Shown: in pieces, positions 1-9,420 of the stretch
Layout: each line of letters starts with the position of its first letter
How positions within the stretch are numbered: the first letter of the stretch is position 1
Assembly (NCBI GenBank): GCA_035692985.1
Contig: DASSHG010000009.1
Location: 124,001 to 188,000 of the forward strand
Length of the DNA: 64,000 bases
Direction of reading: 5' to 3'
From: JARIHC01 sp035692985
GTDB taxonomy: Bacteria; Patescibacteriota; Saccharimonadia; Saccharimonadales; UBA4665
Program-made: the position numbers and the translations under genes
The notes under the pieces: generated by a model
What the model was told of the DNA's origin: nothing
Seen by the model: only the letters and a program-made list of their open reading frames with translations
Database searches by the model: none

Positions 1-570
1 CGTCGCTAAAAAGGCAGTGGCCAGAGCTCCAGCGAACAACTCTTTTCGATAACGCTTTTGTACAGGATCAACAAACTTGAACAGCAGAAAAATAGTTGCC
101 ACTACGAATAATACGCACATAAACCATTCTAGTTGCCACCCCCAGAGCCAATTGCCCCATTGCACTGGCGAGAAAAACCAGGCAGCTATAAGAGCACCCG
201 CAAGAGTGGTCCAACGAAGAATCGTTTTTTTAACCAGCCTAAACAACAAGGTAGCTGTTGCCACCGCACATATAAAACCAATCAGCACTTCGGCGCTTGT
301 CTGCCAGTGAGTAATATATGCGCTTATTAGAGCAGCCAATAATGGGAAAAATATTCGGTGTTCGTTGTGCTGTCGCCACAAGTCAGCAAAACCTAATGTA
401 TGATGATCGATTTTTTGAAATAGCGGTACCATCTCCCATTGATCGTAAAAGGGCGTGTTAACTCCGTAATGAACAATTAAGACCAGCGTAAACAAAGCAA
501 TGACAGCTAGAGGTACGTAAAAAAACGCGTTTCCTGTTATGCTGGCTTTTAGTTTGCGAACAGTGCTCAT
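1..570 (-). CDS. Multi-pass membrane protein, C-terminus cut by window edge
   Basis: An open frame of 190 codons starts at an ATG at 568-570 and runs off the left edge without a stop. The N-terminus is a cytosolic stub followed by a hydrophobic helix at about residues 16-33, then a polar loop rich in Asp, Gln, Trp and His (about 38-72), then at least three more hydrophobic segments with many Trp residues. The first-helix/polar-loop/helix pattern resembles large bacterial membrane proteins of the GT-C or mannosyltransferase type, in which acidic residues of the first loop act in catalysis. That similarity is weak and is inference only. It diverges from the gene pair beginning at 671. Confidence 0.7.
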   Translation of the reverse strand, partial: MSTVRKLKASITGNAFFYVPLAVIALFTLVLIVHYGVNTPFYDQWEMVPLFQKIDHHTLGFADLWRQHNEHRIFFPLLAALISAYITHWQTSAEVLIGFICAVATATLLFRLVKKTILRWTTLAGALIAAWFFSPVQWGNWLWGWQLEWFMCVLFVVATIFLLFKFVDPVQKRYRKELFAGALATAFLAT

Positions 571-658
571 TCTTTATCGAGTATAGCAAACCCTGATTAT
601 AAGAGATATCTTCGTCGTGTTGTATGAAATATTATGATAAAATAATCACACGAGTTGT

Positions 659-670
659 TAAAATAAATAT
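659..670 (+). promoter_or_regulatory. Leaderless-type promoter of the 671 gene
   Basis: TAAAAT at 659-664 is preceded by TGT (extended -10 form) and is followed by exactly 6 nt before the ATG at 671. This places the expected transcription start on the A of the start codon. No clear -35 element and no Shine-Dalgarno sequence are visible. Confidence 0.5.
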
Positions 671-1207
671 ATGTCATTATCACTGTTTCACCGTCACAAA
701 AAATATTGGATTGGGCTATTGCTTGGGGTGGTTGTGATTATTGTAGGCGCAAAGCTTTTTGAGGTTGGACCGTTTCACACAGAAACTCCTACCACTTCCG
801 GTGCATCATTTAACACAAAGGGCGAGAAAAAAAGTTCTAGTCAGGCTAAGCCAACAAAGCCCTCGGGCCCTTCGACAGCTATGCCTTCTACTACAGTACT
901 GCTGGCGCCGTTTGGTAACTTCGTTAGTAACCATCATCCCAACCTTAGCGGTTCGCCTGCCCCCAATACTATGTCTTCTGTTTGCAACACAACGCCCGGC
1001 GCCTCGTGCAAGATTATCTTCACAAAAGACGGCACCACCAAAGAACTTGTCTCACAAACAGCTGACGCGAATGGCTCAGTTTATTGGAATTGGAAATTAC
1101 AAGATATTGATCTTTCGTCCGGATCTTGGAAGATTCAGGCAATTACTAGCTTGAACGGCCAAACTAAAACTGCGTCCGATGCCATGGATTTGGTGGTTAC
1201 CCAGTGA
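671..1207 (+). CDS. Membrane-anchored extracytoplasmic protein
   Basis: The 178-aa product has a basic N-terminus and one hydrophobic helix (about residues 11-27) that would anchor it with the rest outside. A Ser/Thr/Pro/Lys-rich linker (about 38-70) leads to a C-terminal domain of about 100 residues with a Cys pair and alternating polar/hydrophobic strands, suggesting an Ig-like beta-sandwich (inference). I do not recognise a family. The stop overlaps the start of the next gene by 4 bp, so the two are probably co-translated and may act together at the surface. The ATG is leaderless by position. Confidence 0.75.
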   Translation: MSLSLFHRHKKYWIGLLLGVVVIIVGAKLFEVGPFHTETPTTSGASFNTKGEKKSSSQAKPTKPSGPSTAMPSTTVLLAPFGNFVSNHHPNLSGSPAPNTMSSVCNTTPGASCKIIFTKDGTTKELVSQTADANGSVYWNWKLQDIDLSSGSWKIQAITSLNGQTKTASDAMDLVVTQ

Positions 1208-3609
1208 AACATGTAATTAACCTTGGTTTAGCTCTCATTGTAGGCTCTGTATTGGCATTCCCGTTTGCCGCCACTGCACACGCTGAATCATTTAACAGCA
1301 ATAATATTATTGACGATAGTGTTTTTAATAACAGTATGTCAATGAGTCCTGGGCAGATTGATTCCTGGTTAAACGCTAACTTCCCCACTAGCTGTATAAG
1401 CCCTAATAGTGGTTTTTCCGCTAGAGTGCCGAATGGTTATACGCCTTCCGGTGGCTTTACTTATGGTGATTTTGGTACAACCGGTCTAGTGATTGCTACT
1501 GCTGCTCAGGTGTACGGTATAAATCCTCAGGCTTTGCTCGTAACCCTGCAAAAAGAACAAGGTCTTGTCTCCGGTGGTGCCGGTTTCTGCGATAATGGTG
1601 ACGAAAATAAATATGCCGCGGCTATGGGCTATGGTTGTCCGGACAGCGGTACCGTACATAGCTATTCAGGTATTAGCTTATACAAACGGGGTAGCGTGGA
1701 GCATACCAGCACTGGCTCAACTTGCGTCAATAGCGCTGCAGCGGCAGGATTTTCGCAACAAGTTATCCGTGCGGCATGGTTGTTGAAGTTTGGGCAGCAG
1801 CGATCTTTAGGCAATGTTGGCTGGGCCGTAGTAGGCGGACCATGGAATAATTCTGATGACCCTTCGACCCCCTATGGAGGCCCTATGACACAAGGAAATC
1901 TCAGTCGCGGTGACGGCAGCTCAACAACTTTTTATGACGGTTACACCACAATTGACGGAGTAGCGACACACATGGACACGGGCGCAACAGCTGCTTTGTA
2001 CTGGTATACACCGCATTTTCATGGAAACCAAAATTTCTTCAACCTGTTTAGTGGTTGGTTTGGCAGCACCCACTCCTTGCAACCGCCTGGCGGTTTGTTG
2101 CTGCAGAGCAATCAGAGCGGCAAAGTTTACTTTGTTACGACAGATAGTAATACGCGCTATTTCGTACCGACATGGTCCACTATGCAAGCTTATGGCTTAG
2201 ATAAATATGCCGTACTTCCCAGAGATGATAGCGCAATTACCAGCTATTCCGACGGCGGCACACTGAAAACTCTCGTTTTTGATAATACTGATCAGAAAGT
2301 GTATCTAGTTGACGGCGGTAAACGATATTGGTTCCAGCAATATTGTTCTGAATGGGGACTCGACTGCCTAAACCAGACGTCTGGTGATGTAACTTTCTTG
2401 AGTAGTACCTACTTTGATTCTGTCGTAGCCTATGGCGGCCTCGGGCAGCCAATACAACAAGCCAACGGAGCCTACTACTTAATGCAGAGTGGAACTAAAA
2501 AACCTTTTATAACGCCGGCCGACATGCAGGCGTTGGGCTATTCATCATCTCAGTCAATCGGGATTGCCCAGACTGATCTTAACTCCACCCAGCCACTTGG
2601 TACTTTGCAGATTTTTTATCCTACATTCCTGCAACTCAACTCTCAGCTCCTATACTTTGACGGACAGAATTATCATCATGTTCCCTCTTCGGATGTGTAC
2701 AACGCCTGGGGCGCTCGACCAATTGTGACGCCGCCTACCTCTTCATACAATACAACCCCACCCACACTATCTGACGACCTAGGTATTTGGGTCAAAAATG
2801 CAGATAACAGCTACTACTTGATCGACTCCGGACGTAAAGTAGATGTTACTACGAACCCAACCACCTGGTATTCGGGTATCTTCCAGAGTCTCAATAATGA
2901 AGCGGTCAGCTGGCTTGGTACAAGTAATGAGAAAACAAACATAAGTGTTAGCGGTGGCATATACATTGTTCAGGGCGGAACCAAACGCCATGTTCTCACC
3001 TATGATGATTACCTGTGGCTCGGTATAAATTCCGGTAACACTTTGAATCTCAGCTCATTCTCGGGATCAAATATCCCCGCTGGCAATGACATTATCCGAG
3101 ACGGCGGCTTATTTACGGTTACCAGCAACTCTGGCCTTTACTTAACCAATGGCGCGGCAAGTTTCCATATGCCGAGCGCGGCAATGTTTAGCGATTATGG
3201 CTTTAATTGGGGCTTTATACATTACAACCTCGATCCTGCAACTCTAAGTAATGCCTATCCTTCCAGCGCCGAATTGAGTCGCTGGGTAAAACCTGAGAGC
3301 ACCCTAATGTACGTTACGCACGGACGAAGCCTGGTCGTTGACTCAGCAGCTGCCACAAACTGGGGAATTAACACTGGCTCTCACCCCAGCAGCAATATTC
3401 ATCTGGCTGGATTATTTAACGTTCAGTCCCAAGCAATGCCACGAATCGTGCATAACGTAGATAATGGCGGTTTATATTATGGTAGCGGCGGCACCTATCA
3501 TTACATTACCAGCTACGGTGCGTTCCTGGCCCTGGGCGGCCCGAACGCCACGGTTGACGTTTACTCAGACTTCTTTACCGGCTTAACCCAAGGCACAGAT
3601 ATAAACTAA
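1204..3609 (+). CDS. Large secreted repeat protein with lysozyme-like N-terminal domain
   Basis: The 801-aa product begins with a clear Sec signal peptide (residues 1-27, cleavage after AHA). Residues about 40-270 form a domain containing ALLVTLQKEQGLV, the helix-with-Glu pattern of lysozyme/lytic-transglycosylase folds, which suggests peptidoglycan binding or cleavage (inference). From about residue 290 to the end the chain is built of repeats of about 40-50 residues with the recurring pattern hydrophobic-Tyr-hydrophobic-x(3)-Gly-x-(Lys/Arg)-(Arg/His)-(Phe/Tyr/His)-(Phe/Val/Ile), for example VYLVDGGKRYWF and YYLMQSGTKKPFI. There is no sorting signal or C-terminal membrane helix, so it is secreted or held by its partner encoded just upstream. 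It overlaps the convergent glycosyltransferase by 4 bp. Confidence 0.8.
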   Translation: MKHVINLGLALIVGSVLAFPFAATAHAESFNSNNIIDDSVFNNSMSMSPGQIDSWLNANFPTSCISPNSGFSARVPNGYTPSGGFTYGDFGTTGLVIATAAQVYGINPQALLVTLQKEQGLVSGGAGFCDNGDENKYAAAMGYGCPDSGTVHSYSGISLYKRGSVEHTSTGSTCVNSAAAAGFSQQVIRAAWLLKFGQQRSLGNVGWAVVGGPWNNSDDPSTPYGGPMTQGNLSRGDGSSTTFYDGYTTIDGVATHMDTGATAALYWYTPHFHGNQNFFNLFSGWFGSTHSLQPPGGLLLQSNQSGKVYFVTTDSNTRYFVPTWSTMQAYGLDKYAVLPRDDSAITSYSDGGTLKTLVFDNTDQKVYLVDGGKRYWFQQYCSEWGLDCLNQTSGDVTFLSSTYFDSVVAYGGLGQPIQQANGAYYLMQSGTKKPFITPADMQALGYSSSQSIGIAQTDLNSTQPLGTLQIFYPTFLQLNSQLLYFDGQNYHHVPSSDVYNAWGARPIVTPPTSSYNTTPPTLSDDLGIWVKNADNSYYLIDSGRKVDVTTNPTTWYSGIFQSLNNEAVSWLGTSNEKTNISVSGGIYIVQGGTKRHVLTYDDYLWLGINSGNTLNLSSFSGSNIPAGNDIIRDGGLFTVTSNSGLYLTNGAASFHMPSAAMFSDYGFNWGFIHYNLDPATLSNAYPSSAELSRWVKPESTLMYVTHGRSLVVDSAAATNWGINTGSHPSSNIHLAGLFNVQSQAMPRIVHNVDNGGLYYGSGGTYHYITSYGAFLALGGPNATVDVYSDFFTGLTQGTDIN

Positions 3610-4919
3610 CTCTTCAGTACATCATTCCAGATTAACTCAAGTTGTGATTGCCAGTCGGTGCTGACCGTGGTGTAGCCGCCTTGTTGAATCTTATGGCGAA
3701 GTTTTTCGTCATCGATAAGCCAACCGATTTTTTCCGCCATAGCGGCCGGTGACGGCTCGGCAATCAAGCAGTTCGTACCGTCTTTTAAGAACCATAGGTT
3801 ATCTTCATTATTGTTCGTCACGGTGGCCACGCCGCTAGCCATGAATTCGAACGGCTGATAAGAGGGATGCTTGGACAACATATAGACAAAGCCTATGTCA
3901 CACGAACGGTATAAGTCACCTACTTCTTGCAGGCTTTTCAGCAGTCCCAGATTTGTAATTTCACCTTTCAGGTCAAATTTTTTCTCTTTCCATTCCGAAC
4001 CAGCAGTGACAACTTCGATTTTCTTGCCATAGCGTTTGAGCAGTATTTTAATGATCATGACGCCTAGGTTGAAGGCGTTACGGGGATTGTGCGGGCGGGC
4101 ATAAAAGAAAATACGTACTCGTTTATTATCTTTGGTTTTTGGCGGATAGTAATAACGTGAGTCAACTGCCGGCGTAAAACTGACCCCTTTGAGGCCATGA
4201 CGCTGGTTAATAGCTCTTAGCAAGCCTGGTGTATTAACAATGCCCTCAAACCCAAAACGATAAGTTGATTCGGCCAGCGCTGATATCGAGCCGCCTTCAT
4301 AAAATAATGGTTCATAATCTTGAATAAAGTAATATTTGCGTTTGGTTTGGTTGAAGCGCAGCAAGAAGTAAGCTGAGACCCAAAAAGTGCAGATCGCTAT
4401 ATCGGTCGGTGGTAAGTCTTCTATTTTATCGTTGCGAGGATCGAAAATAGTCAATTTAGCTTTATCCAGATTCGGAAAAGCTCGTTCAATCTCTTGTTTC
4501 ATTTTGGCGGCATCTACTTGGGGATTATCATAAATGACTATGTGATTCGATACGCCCTGCTCTCCAAAATAATTAATAAACCGGAAGATGGTGTAAATGC
4601 CACCAAAAGCTAAGTGGTCAAAATACGGCACAAACCAGGTGGCGCTTTTGATTTTCTCAGGCTTAGCTTGTTTTTGGACTTCTTCGTTTAGCCGCAGGTC
4701 ATCAGATGCGATCTTAAAAACCGGGTTATTTAGATAGAGGTAGTCCGAGTCATATTTACCAGTATTGGCCTGTAGCGGTTTGGGCAAGTACTTGCTGTAT
4801 TTTACATGTGTGCGGCCGACTGCCCAGGGCACAAAACGAACAGCTTTTTTGGTAAATACGATTGGCCCCTCGTTTTTTAAGGAATCTTTGGCTTTGCCGA
4901 CGCGTTCTTTTGTAATCAT
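3606..4919 (-). CDS. GT4-type glycosyltransferase, WsaF-like
   Basis: The 437-aa product resembles the WsaF family of GT-B rhamnosyltransferases. The opening of the Rossmann region, WFVPYFDHLAFGGIYTIFRF, is the characteristic signature, followed by a nucleotide-sugar half with FEFMASGVATVTNN at about residues 365-380, equivalent to the acceptor/donor loop of GT4 enzymes. No membrane segment is present, so it should act at the cytoplasmic face on a lipid-linked glycan. The start overlaps the stop of the upstream GT2-GT2 gene as ATGA, so both are one translational unit. The family is known for polyrhamnose surface glycans; the actual sugar here is not determined. Confidence 0.85.
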   Translation of the reverse strand: MITKERVGKAKDSLKNEGPIVFTKKAVRFVPWAVGRTHVKYSKYLPKPLQANTGKYDSDYLYLNNPVFKIASDDLRLNEEVQKQAKPEKIKSATWFVPYFDHLAFGGIYTIFRFINYFGEQGVSNHIVIYDNPQVDAAKMKQEIERAFPNLDKAKLTIFDPRNDKIEDLPPTDIAICTFWVSAYFLLRFNQTKRKYYFIQDYEPLFYEGGSISALAESTYRFGFEGIVNTPGLLRAINQRHGLKGVSFTPAVDSRYYYPPKTKDNKRVRIFFYARPHNPRNAFNLGVMIIKILLKRYGKKIEVVTAGSEWKEKKFDLKGEITNLGLLKSLQEVGDLYRSCDIGFVYMLSKHPSYQPFEFMASGVATVTNNNEDNLWFLKDGTNCLIAEPSPAAMAEKIGWLIDDEKLRHKIQQGGYTTVSTDWQSQLELIWNDVLKS

Positions 4920-6739
4920 GCGGTCTCCTTTAGGCCCACCTGCTCATTCATAAGGTCAAGGTTAGGGTTAAAATACGGATCGCCATTATCAAGATATGGC
5001 CGATAATACTCTAATGAGTGGTCGTAGTCTAATTGTGGCACATTTTGGTAAGATCCAACCGATACATTTTCATAATGTATCAATTCGGCAAACGGCCAGT
5101 ATACGTTTCTGTAGCCGGCTTCATGCAGTTTTATACCAAATGCTACGTCGTTACCCGCTACAGTAAAAGTTTCGTCCAAACCTCCCATTTCGTCATACTT
5201 TTTTGCTTCAACCGCCAGGCAGGCAGCCGTAACCGCCAGGTAGTTACGTGGCCACGCAGGCATACCGAAATCAGTCCAGTCAGTCGGCAGCCGTAACCGA
5301 AAGACATGCCCGGCCATGCCAGTCATACCTAAGATTACGCCAGCGTGCTGGATGGTTTTGTTTGAATAATGCAGCAATGCGCCAACAGCGCCAACAGCGG
5401 GCTGGCTCGCAACTCCTATGAGCTCGTCCAGCCACTCGGACGTAATAACCTCGGTGTCATTATTCAGCAACACTAGATAATCTCCTGTCGCCTTAGTGCG
5501 AGCAAAATTATTAACTTTCGAGTAATTAAATGGATGGTCCCATATATGCACCTTGCAGCGTTTGTCTTTCTTTAGCTCTTTCAGGTAATCGTGGGTGGCT
5601 TGTTCGGTGCTATTATTCGAAACAAGAATCAGTTCATAATTCTTATAGGTGGTTTTTTCTAAAATACTCCCTACGCACTGTTTTAGCAGATCAGCCTTGT
5701 CCTTAAATGGAATGATTACAGAAACTTTTGGCTGTTTTGCCGGCAACTTGAAACGTAGTCTGTAGTTAGTCGGCCGTTCCGGAATTTCCACAACTTCTGC
5801 TTTTATGCCCCGTCTTTTTGCGGCATCAGCCAGGGCCTGTTGGCCGGCTGTGTCAGCATAGTTTTTTTCGCCGGCATCTTTGGCCGTTGAGCCCTCGGCC
5901 AATCGCCAATGATACAAAATTTTTGGGATGTGTTTGATGCGATCTGTTTTCTCGGTTATCCGGAGCAAGAAATCATAGTCTTGGGCACCATCGAAACCCT
6001 CGCGTAGACCGCCAATCTTATCAACCAACCACTTACGTGCCACCACAAGGTGTGTAATATAATTGACGCCTAGCAGCAGCTCGGGAGACCAGTCAGGCTT
6101 AAAAAAGGGTAGCTGGCGAGTCTTGCCATCATCGCTAAGCTTGTCTTCATCACTATATATAAGATCGACCTTGGGATCACCGTTTATTGCTATTGCAACC
6201 TCGGCCAATGCGTATGGCGAAAGTGTATCATCGTGGTCCATGAAGGCCACAAATATGCCTTCAGCCAACTTCAGCCCCTCATTGGTATTGCCGACAATAC
6301 CCAAATTCTTACCAACTTTTTTGTAGGTTATCCTAGCATCCTTGCTTGCAGTTTTCTCAATCAATTTATTCGACTCGGGCTTACTTGAACCATCAGCCAA
6401 TACCAGCTGCCAATCTTGATATGTCTGCGCTAGAACAGATTCGACTAGAGGATGCAGGTATTTTGGGGGCGTGTTGTAACACGGCACGATGATACTGATT
6501 TTTGGGCCGTTTTGTTTCTGCTTAGTAGTTGTCCATAGCGCTGGCTCACAATGATTGATCCAGTCATCATAGGTAAATGAACTATTGACAACTGTTGTTA
6601 TGGGCGCAGCTCGCAATTTAATTACTTTATAGAGTTTTCTGGCCGTAGGACTCTTGCGTAGACTTCTTTTAATGGGTCCTGTCGAGAGGCGAATTTTGCT
6701 ACGCATGGTTCTTGCTTTCGAAGTACTGGTTTTCTTCAT
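4916..6739 (-). CDS. Double GT2 glycosyltransferase
   Basis: The 607-aa product carries two GT-A glycosyltransferase family 2 domains in tandem. The first (about residues 80-290) has ISIIVPCYNTPPKY, a DGSS switch and a DHDD metal-binding motif. The second (about 335-570) has VSVIIPFKDKADLL, VSNNS and LLNNDTEV. A basic N-terminus of 60 residues may contact membrane. Two-domain GT2 enzymes usually add alternating sugars to a surface polysaccharide. It forms an ATGA overlap with the WsaF-like gene. A TACAAT box lies 10 nt upstream of the ATG, so the leader would be only a few bases. Confidence 0.88.
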   Translation of the reverse strand: MKKTSTSKARTMRSKIRLSTGPIKRSLRKSPTARKLYKVIKLRAAPITTVVNSSFTYDDWINHCEPALWTTTKQKQNGPKISIIVPCYNTPPKYLHPLVESVLAQTYQDWQLVLADGSSKPESNKLIEKTASKDARITYKKVGKNLGIVGNTNEGLKLAEGIFVAFMDHDDTLSPYALAEVAIAINGDPKVDLIYSDEDKLSDDGKTRQLPFFKPDWSPELLLGVNYITHLVVARKWLVDKIGGLREGFDGAQDYDFLLRITEKTDRIKHIPKILYHWRLAEGSTAKDAGEKNYADTAGQQALADAAKRRGIKAEVVEIPERPTNYRLRFKLPAKQPKVSVIIPFKDKADLLKQCVGSILEKTTYKNYELILVSNNSTEQATHDYLKELKKDKRCKVHIWDHPFNYSKVNNFARTKATGDYLVLLNNDTEVITSEWLDELIGVASQPAVGAVGALLHYSNKTIQHAGVILGMTGMAGHVFRLRLPTDWTDFGMPAWPRNYLAVTAACLAVEAKKYDEMGGLDETFTVAGNDVAFGIKLHEAGYRNVYWPFAELIHYENVSVGSYQNVPQLDYDHSLEYYRPYLDNGDPYFNPNLDLMNEQVGLKETA

Positions 6740-6820
6740 CTTTACGTCTATTGTAACGTAGTGACCTCTATAAAAACCAGTTAAATAATACTTGAGGCGC
6801 CTATTTGCTAAAATAGTTGG

Positions 6821-7795
6821 ATGACGCGTAAAGAGTTGGTATTAGCTGGCATTGAGTGGAGCAAAGGTACTGGATTAGAGATTGGCCCTCTTACCTCCCC
6901 TATATTATCAAAGAAAGAGGCGCGGATCTTTTACGCCGACCACATGAGCACAAAAGATCTTAAAAATAAATATAAAGACGCCCCGCTTAATATAGACGAA
7001 ATCGCTCCAGTGGATTTTGTCGTTAAAAAGACTTTAGCAGAGGCCGTAAACGGCAAGAAGTTTGAGTACGTTATAGCCTGCCACGTTATCGAGCACATCC
7101 CCGATACGGTACGCTGGTTAGAGGATATTGCATCGATCCTGAAGCCCGGCGGTATCTTAGCTTTAGCTATTCCTGACAAACGATATATATTTGACATAGA
7201 ACGTCAATGTTCAACACCAGGAGATGTGGTCGGTGCATATTTAGAACGATATGATAGGCCGCCATCTTCGGCTGTTTATGATTTTGCCGCCGAAGGCAGA
7301 AAAATTAAAACTGCGGCAGTATGGAAAAACCCTTATAAAGACTGGTCTACCCGCCCGCACCTCTACTCGTTGGACGAGTCATATAAAATGTGTCTGAAAA
7401 ATTTGTCACCGGGTGAATATGTAGACTGTCATTGTTACGTTTTTACGCCCCATTCTTTCATAAAGATTATTCGTGAGCTAATAGAGCTTGGTTTGTTCAA
7501 CTTTGAAATAGCAAGCTTTCGCGATACCAACGATCAAAATATAGAATTTTATGTGAGCTTACGTAAAATACGCAAAAACAAAGAGATAAAGAAAACTCAA
7601 CTTAAAAGTCTTCCAAAACTTCCTGCAGAACAAACTATACGTGAGTTTCACAAGCAAAAAGAAGCGCTTGCCGAGCAAGTTCAGTTCCTCACAGATGAAA
7701 TTACACTTCTGCATAATTCAAAATCTTGGAAGCTAACAAGCCCTTTAAGAAGAACTATGCACAGACTTTTGCGTTCTAAGAAAGGTAGCCCTTGA
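6821..7795 (+). CDS. Class I SAM-dependent methyltransferase in glycan cluster
   Basis: The 324-aa product has a SAM-binding GLEIGPL motif near the N-terminus (motif I), then EYVIACHVIEHI (motif II/III area) and a LKPGGILALAIPD stretch typical of Methyltransf_11-like enzymes. The C-terminal 60 residues form a charged coiled coil ending in NSKSWKLTSPLRR, a tail often attached to polysaccharide glycosyltransferases, which ties it to glycan modification. TAAAAT with TGC before it lies 6 nt upstream of the ATG, so the mRNA is probably leaderless. Its 3' end overlaps the convergent methyltransferase by 20 bp. Confidence 0.8.
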   Translation: MTRKELVLAGIEWSKGTGLEIGPLTSPILSKKEARIFYADHMSTKDLKNKYKDAPLNIDEIAPVDFVVKKTLAEAVNGKKFEYVIACHVIEHIPDTVRWLEDIASILKPGGILALAIPDKRYIFDIERQCSTPGDVVGAYLERYDRPPSSAVYDFAAEGRKIKTAAVWKNPYKDWSTRPHLYSLDESYKMCLKNLSPGEYVDCHCYVFTPHSFIKIIRELIELGLFNFEIASFRDTNDQNIEFYVSLRKIRKNKEIKKTQLKSLPKLPAEQTIREFHKQKEALAEQVQFLTDEITLLHNSKSWKLTSPLRRTMHRLLRSKKGSP

Positions 7796-8288
7796 TAAGC
7801 ACAAGGCGCATAAACCCTTTTTGGTGCCATTTAAAATCAAAGTTGCTAAAGTCGGATTTTCCCCAAACCGATATATGACTTTCGTGAACGTGACCTTCCC
7901 AAGAATTTTGGATGTAAGCGTGTGGCCACTGAACAATGATGTGCTTAGTACGATACACGTAGAAGTTTAGTATATCGACTCCTTCACTTTTTTTAAGATG
8001 CTCAATGACGTCACCACAAATTACCAGATCATAGTTATTGTCTGTTTGGTTTTCCGTAAATTTTTGGATGGAGTTTATGTGAACCTTGTCATACAGCTCA
8101 TTTAGCTTGAATTCTTTGACATATTTTCTGTCGATTTCCACACCTTCAATTCGGATGTTAGGATTTATCTCCTTTATTAGTCTGGCGTATTTTCCATGTC
8201 CAGGACCTACATCAAGTACGGTCTTTGGCTTTATTTTTCTAATCATTGACGAGATAGTTTTATCGAAACGCGGATCGGAATATGGCAT
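7776..8288 (-). CDS. Small class I SAM methyltransferase
   Basis: The 170-aa product contains TVLDVGPGHGKYARLI (SAM motif I, about residues 23-38), an acidic EGVEIDRKY strand end that binds the ribose, and YDLVICGDVIEHL (motif IV). It is close to the minimum size for this fold. Position among glycosyltransferases suggests a sugar or glycan substrate, which is inference. It converges on and overlaps the methyltransferase that begins at 6821. Confidence 0.75.
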   Translation of the reverse strand: MPYSDPRFDKTISSMIRKIKPKTVLDVGPGHGKYARLIKEINPNIRIEGVEIDRKYVKEFKLNELYDKVHINSIQKFTENQTDNNYDLVICGDVIEHLKKSEGVDILNFYVYRTKHIIVQWPHAYIQNSWEGHVHESHISVWGKSDFSNFDFKWHQKGFMRLVLIKGYLS

Positions 8289-8382
8289 GCATCAATTTAA
8301 CTACATCGGGCCTTATTAGGCCAGGCCATAATCAGCTGCTTCGATTTGCTACATAGTCTTATCGTCATGTAGACTACTGGCT

Positions 8383-9378
8383 ATGCGAAAAGTCCCGGCT
8401 CGTTTAGTTAGAAAAGTTCCAAGACTCAATAATCTGCTTCAACGAAAAATTGAATTAGAAATAGAAAATGCTCAACTACAGCTAGACACAACCCGCAAGG
8501 CAAAAGAAATCCGAGCACTTAAAAAAGAACTGTCCGAAGCTAGAAAGTGGGCTTTTGTACCCCATGATCATTTCTATTCGCCAATCCCTAATATTGACGA
8601 AATTAAAAAACGAGAAGCCAAAATATGGGGACCGAGAAAAGCCACAGTAGCCAATATTGATTTAAACGAAAGCGGGCAGGTTAAACTTGTTCGTGATTTG
8701 AAGAAATACTATTTGGAACAACCTTTTAGCGATGAAAAAAACAAAAAACGTAGGTTCTACTTTGTTAATGACTTCTACCGTTATGCGGATGGTCTTATTC
8801 TGTATTCGATGATACGGAATTTTAAGCCTCGCCGTATTATAGAGATTGGTTCCGGCTTTTCGTCTGCAGTCTGCCTCGACACAAACGAACTATTTTTCAA
8901 TAATAAAATTGCTTGTACCTTTATAGATCCATATCCCCAGGTCGTAAACAAACTAATACGAAAAAATGATAAACAGGCCAACACATTTATTAAGAATGAC
9001 CTTCAGGATTTGGATCCTAAGATTTTTACAAAACTTGGCATAAACGACATCCTGCTTATAGATTCCACTCATGTAGCAAAAACCGCCAGCGACGTAAATT
9101 ACATTTTTTTTGAAATACTTCCAAGACTTAATCCAGGAGTATTAATACATTTTCATGACATCTTTTATCCTTTTGAATATCCAAAAGAGTGGGTATTTGG
9201 TGGCCACGGCTGGAATGAAGCTTATGTACTGCGTGCTTTTTTACAGAATAACCAGGATTACGAGATTGTTTTTTACACGAACTTCATGAAGACGTTTCAC
9301 AAGAAATTGATGTCAGAAAACCTGCCCCTATTTAATAAGGATGATGGTGCTAGTATATGGCTTCGTAAAAAGGCTTGA
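8383..9378 (+). CDS. Class I methyltransferase with N-terminal coiled coil
   Basis: The 331-aa product opens with a basic segment and a heptad-like coiled coil (about residues 18-55). A SAM-type Rossmann domain follows: RRIIEIGSGFSSAV is motif I and DILLIDSTHV the acidic strand. Later come the HFHDIFYPFEYP segment, which resembles Methyltransf_24 enzymes, and a C-terminal WLRKK tail. It is one of three methyltransferases in a row and probably methylates a surface glycan (inference). TAGACT at 8370-8375 sits 7 nt before the ATG and TTGCTA lies 18 nt further upstream, giving a leaderless promoter. Confidence 0.72.
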   Translation: MRKVPARLVRKVPRLNNLLQRKIELEIENAQLQLDTTRKAKEIRALKKELSEARKWAFVPHDHFYSPIPNIDEIKKREAKIWGPRKATVANIDLNESGQVKLVRDLKKYYLEQPFSDEKNKKRRFYFVNDFYRYADGLILYSMIRNFKPRRIIEIGSGFSSAVCLDTNELFFNNKIACTFIDPYPQVVNKLIRKNDKQANTFIKNDLQDLDPKIFTKLGINDILLIDSTHVAKTASDVNYIFFEILPRLNPGVLIHFHDIFYPFEYPKEWVFGGHGWNEAYVLRAFLQNNQDYEIVFYTNFMKTFHKKLMSENLPLFNKDDGASIWLRKKA

Positions 9379-9420
9379 TGATCTAAGTGCTATATTGGGT
9401 AGGTAATACTGAGGTGAATC

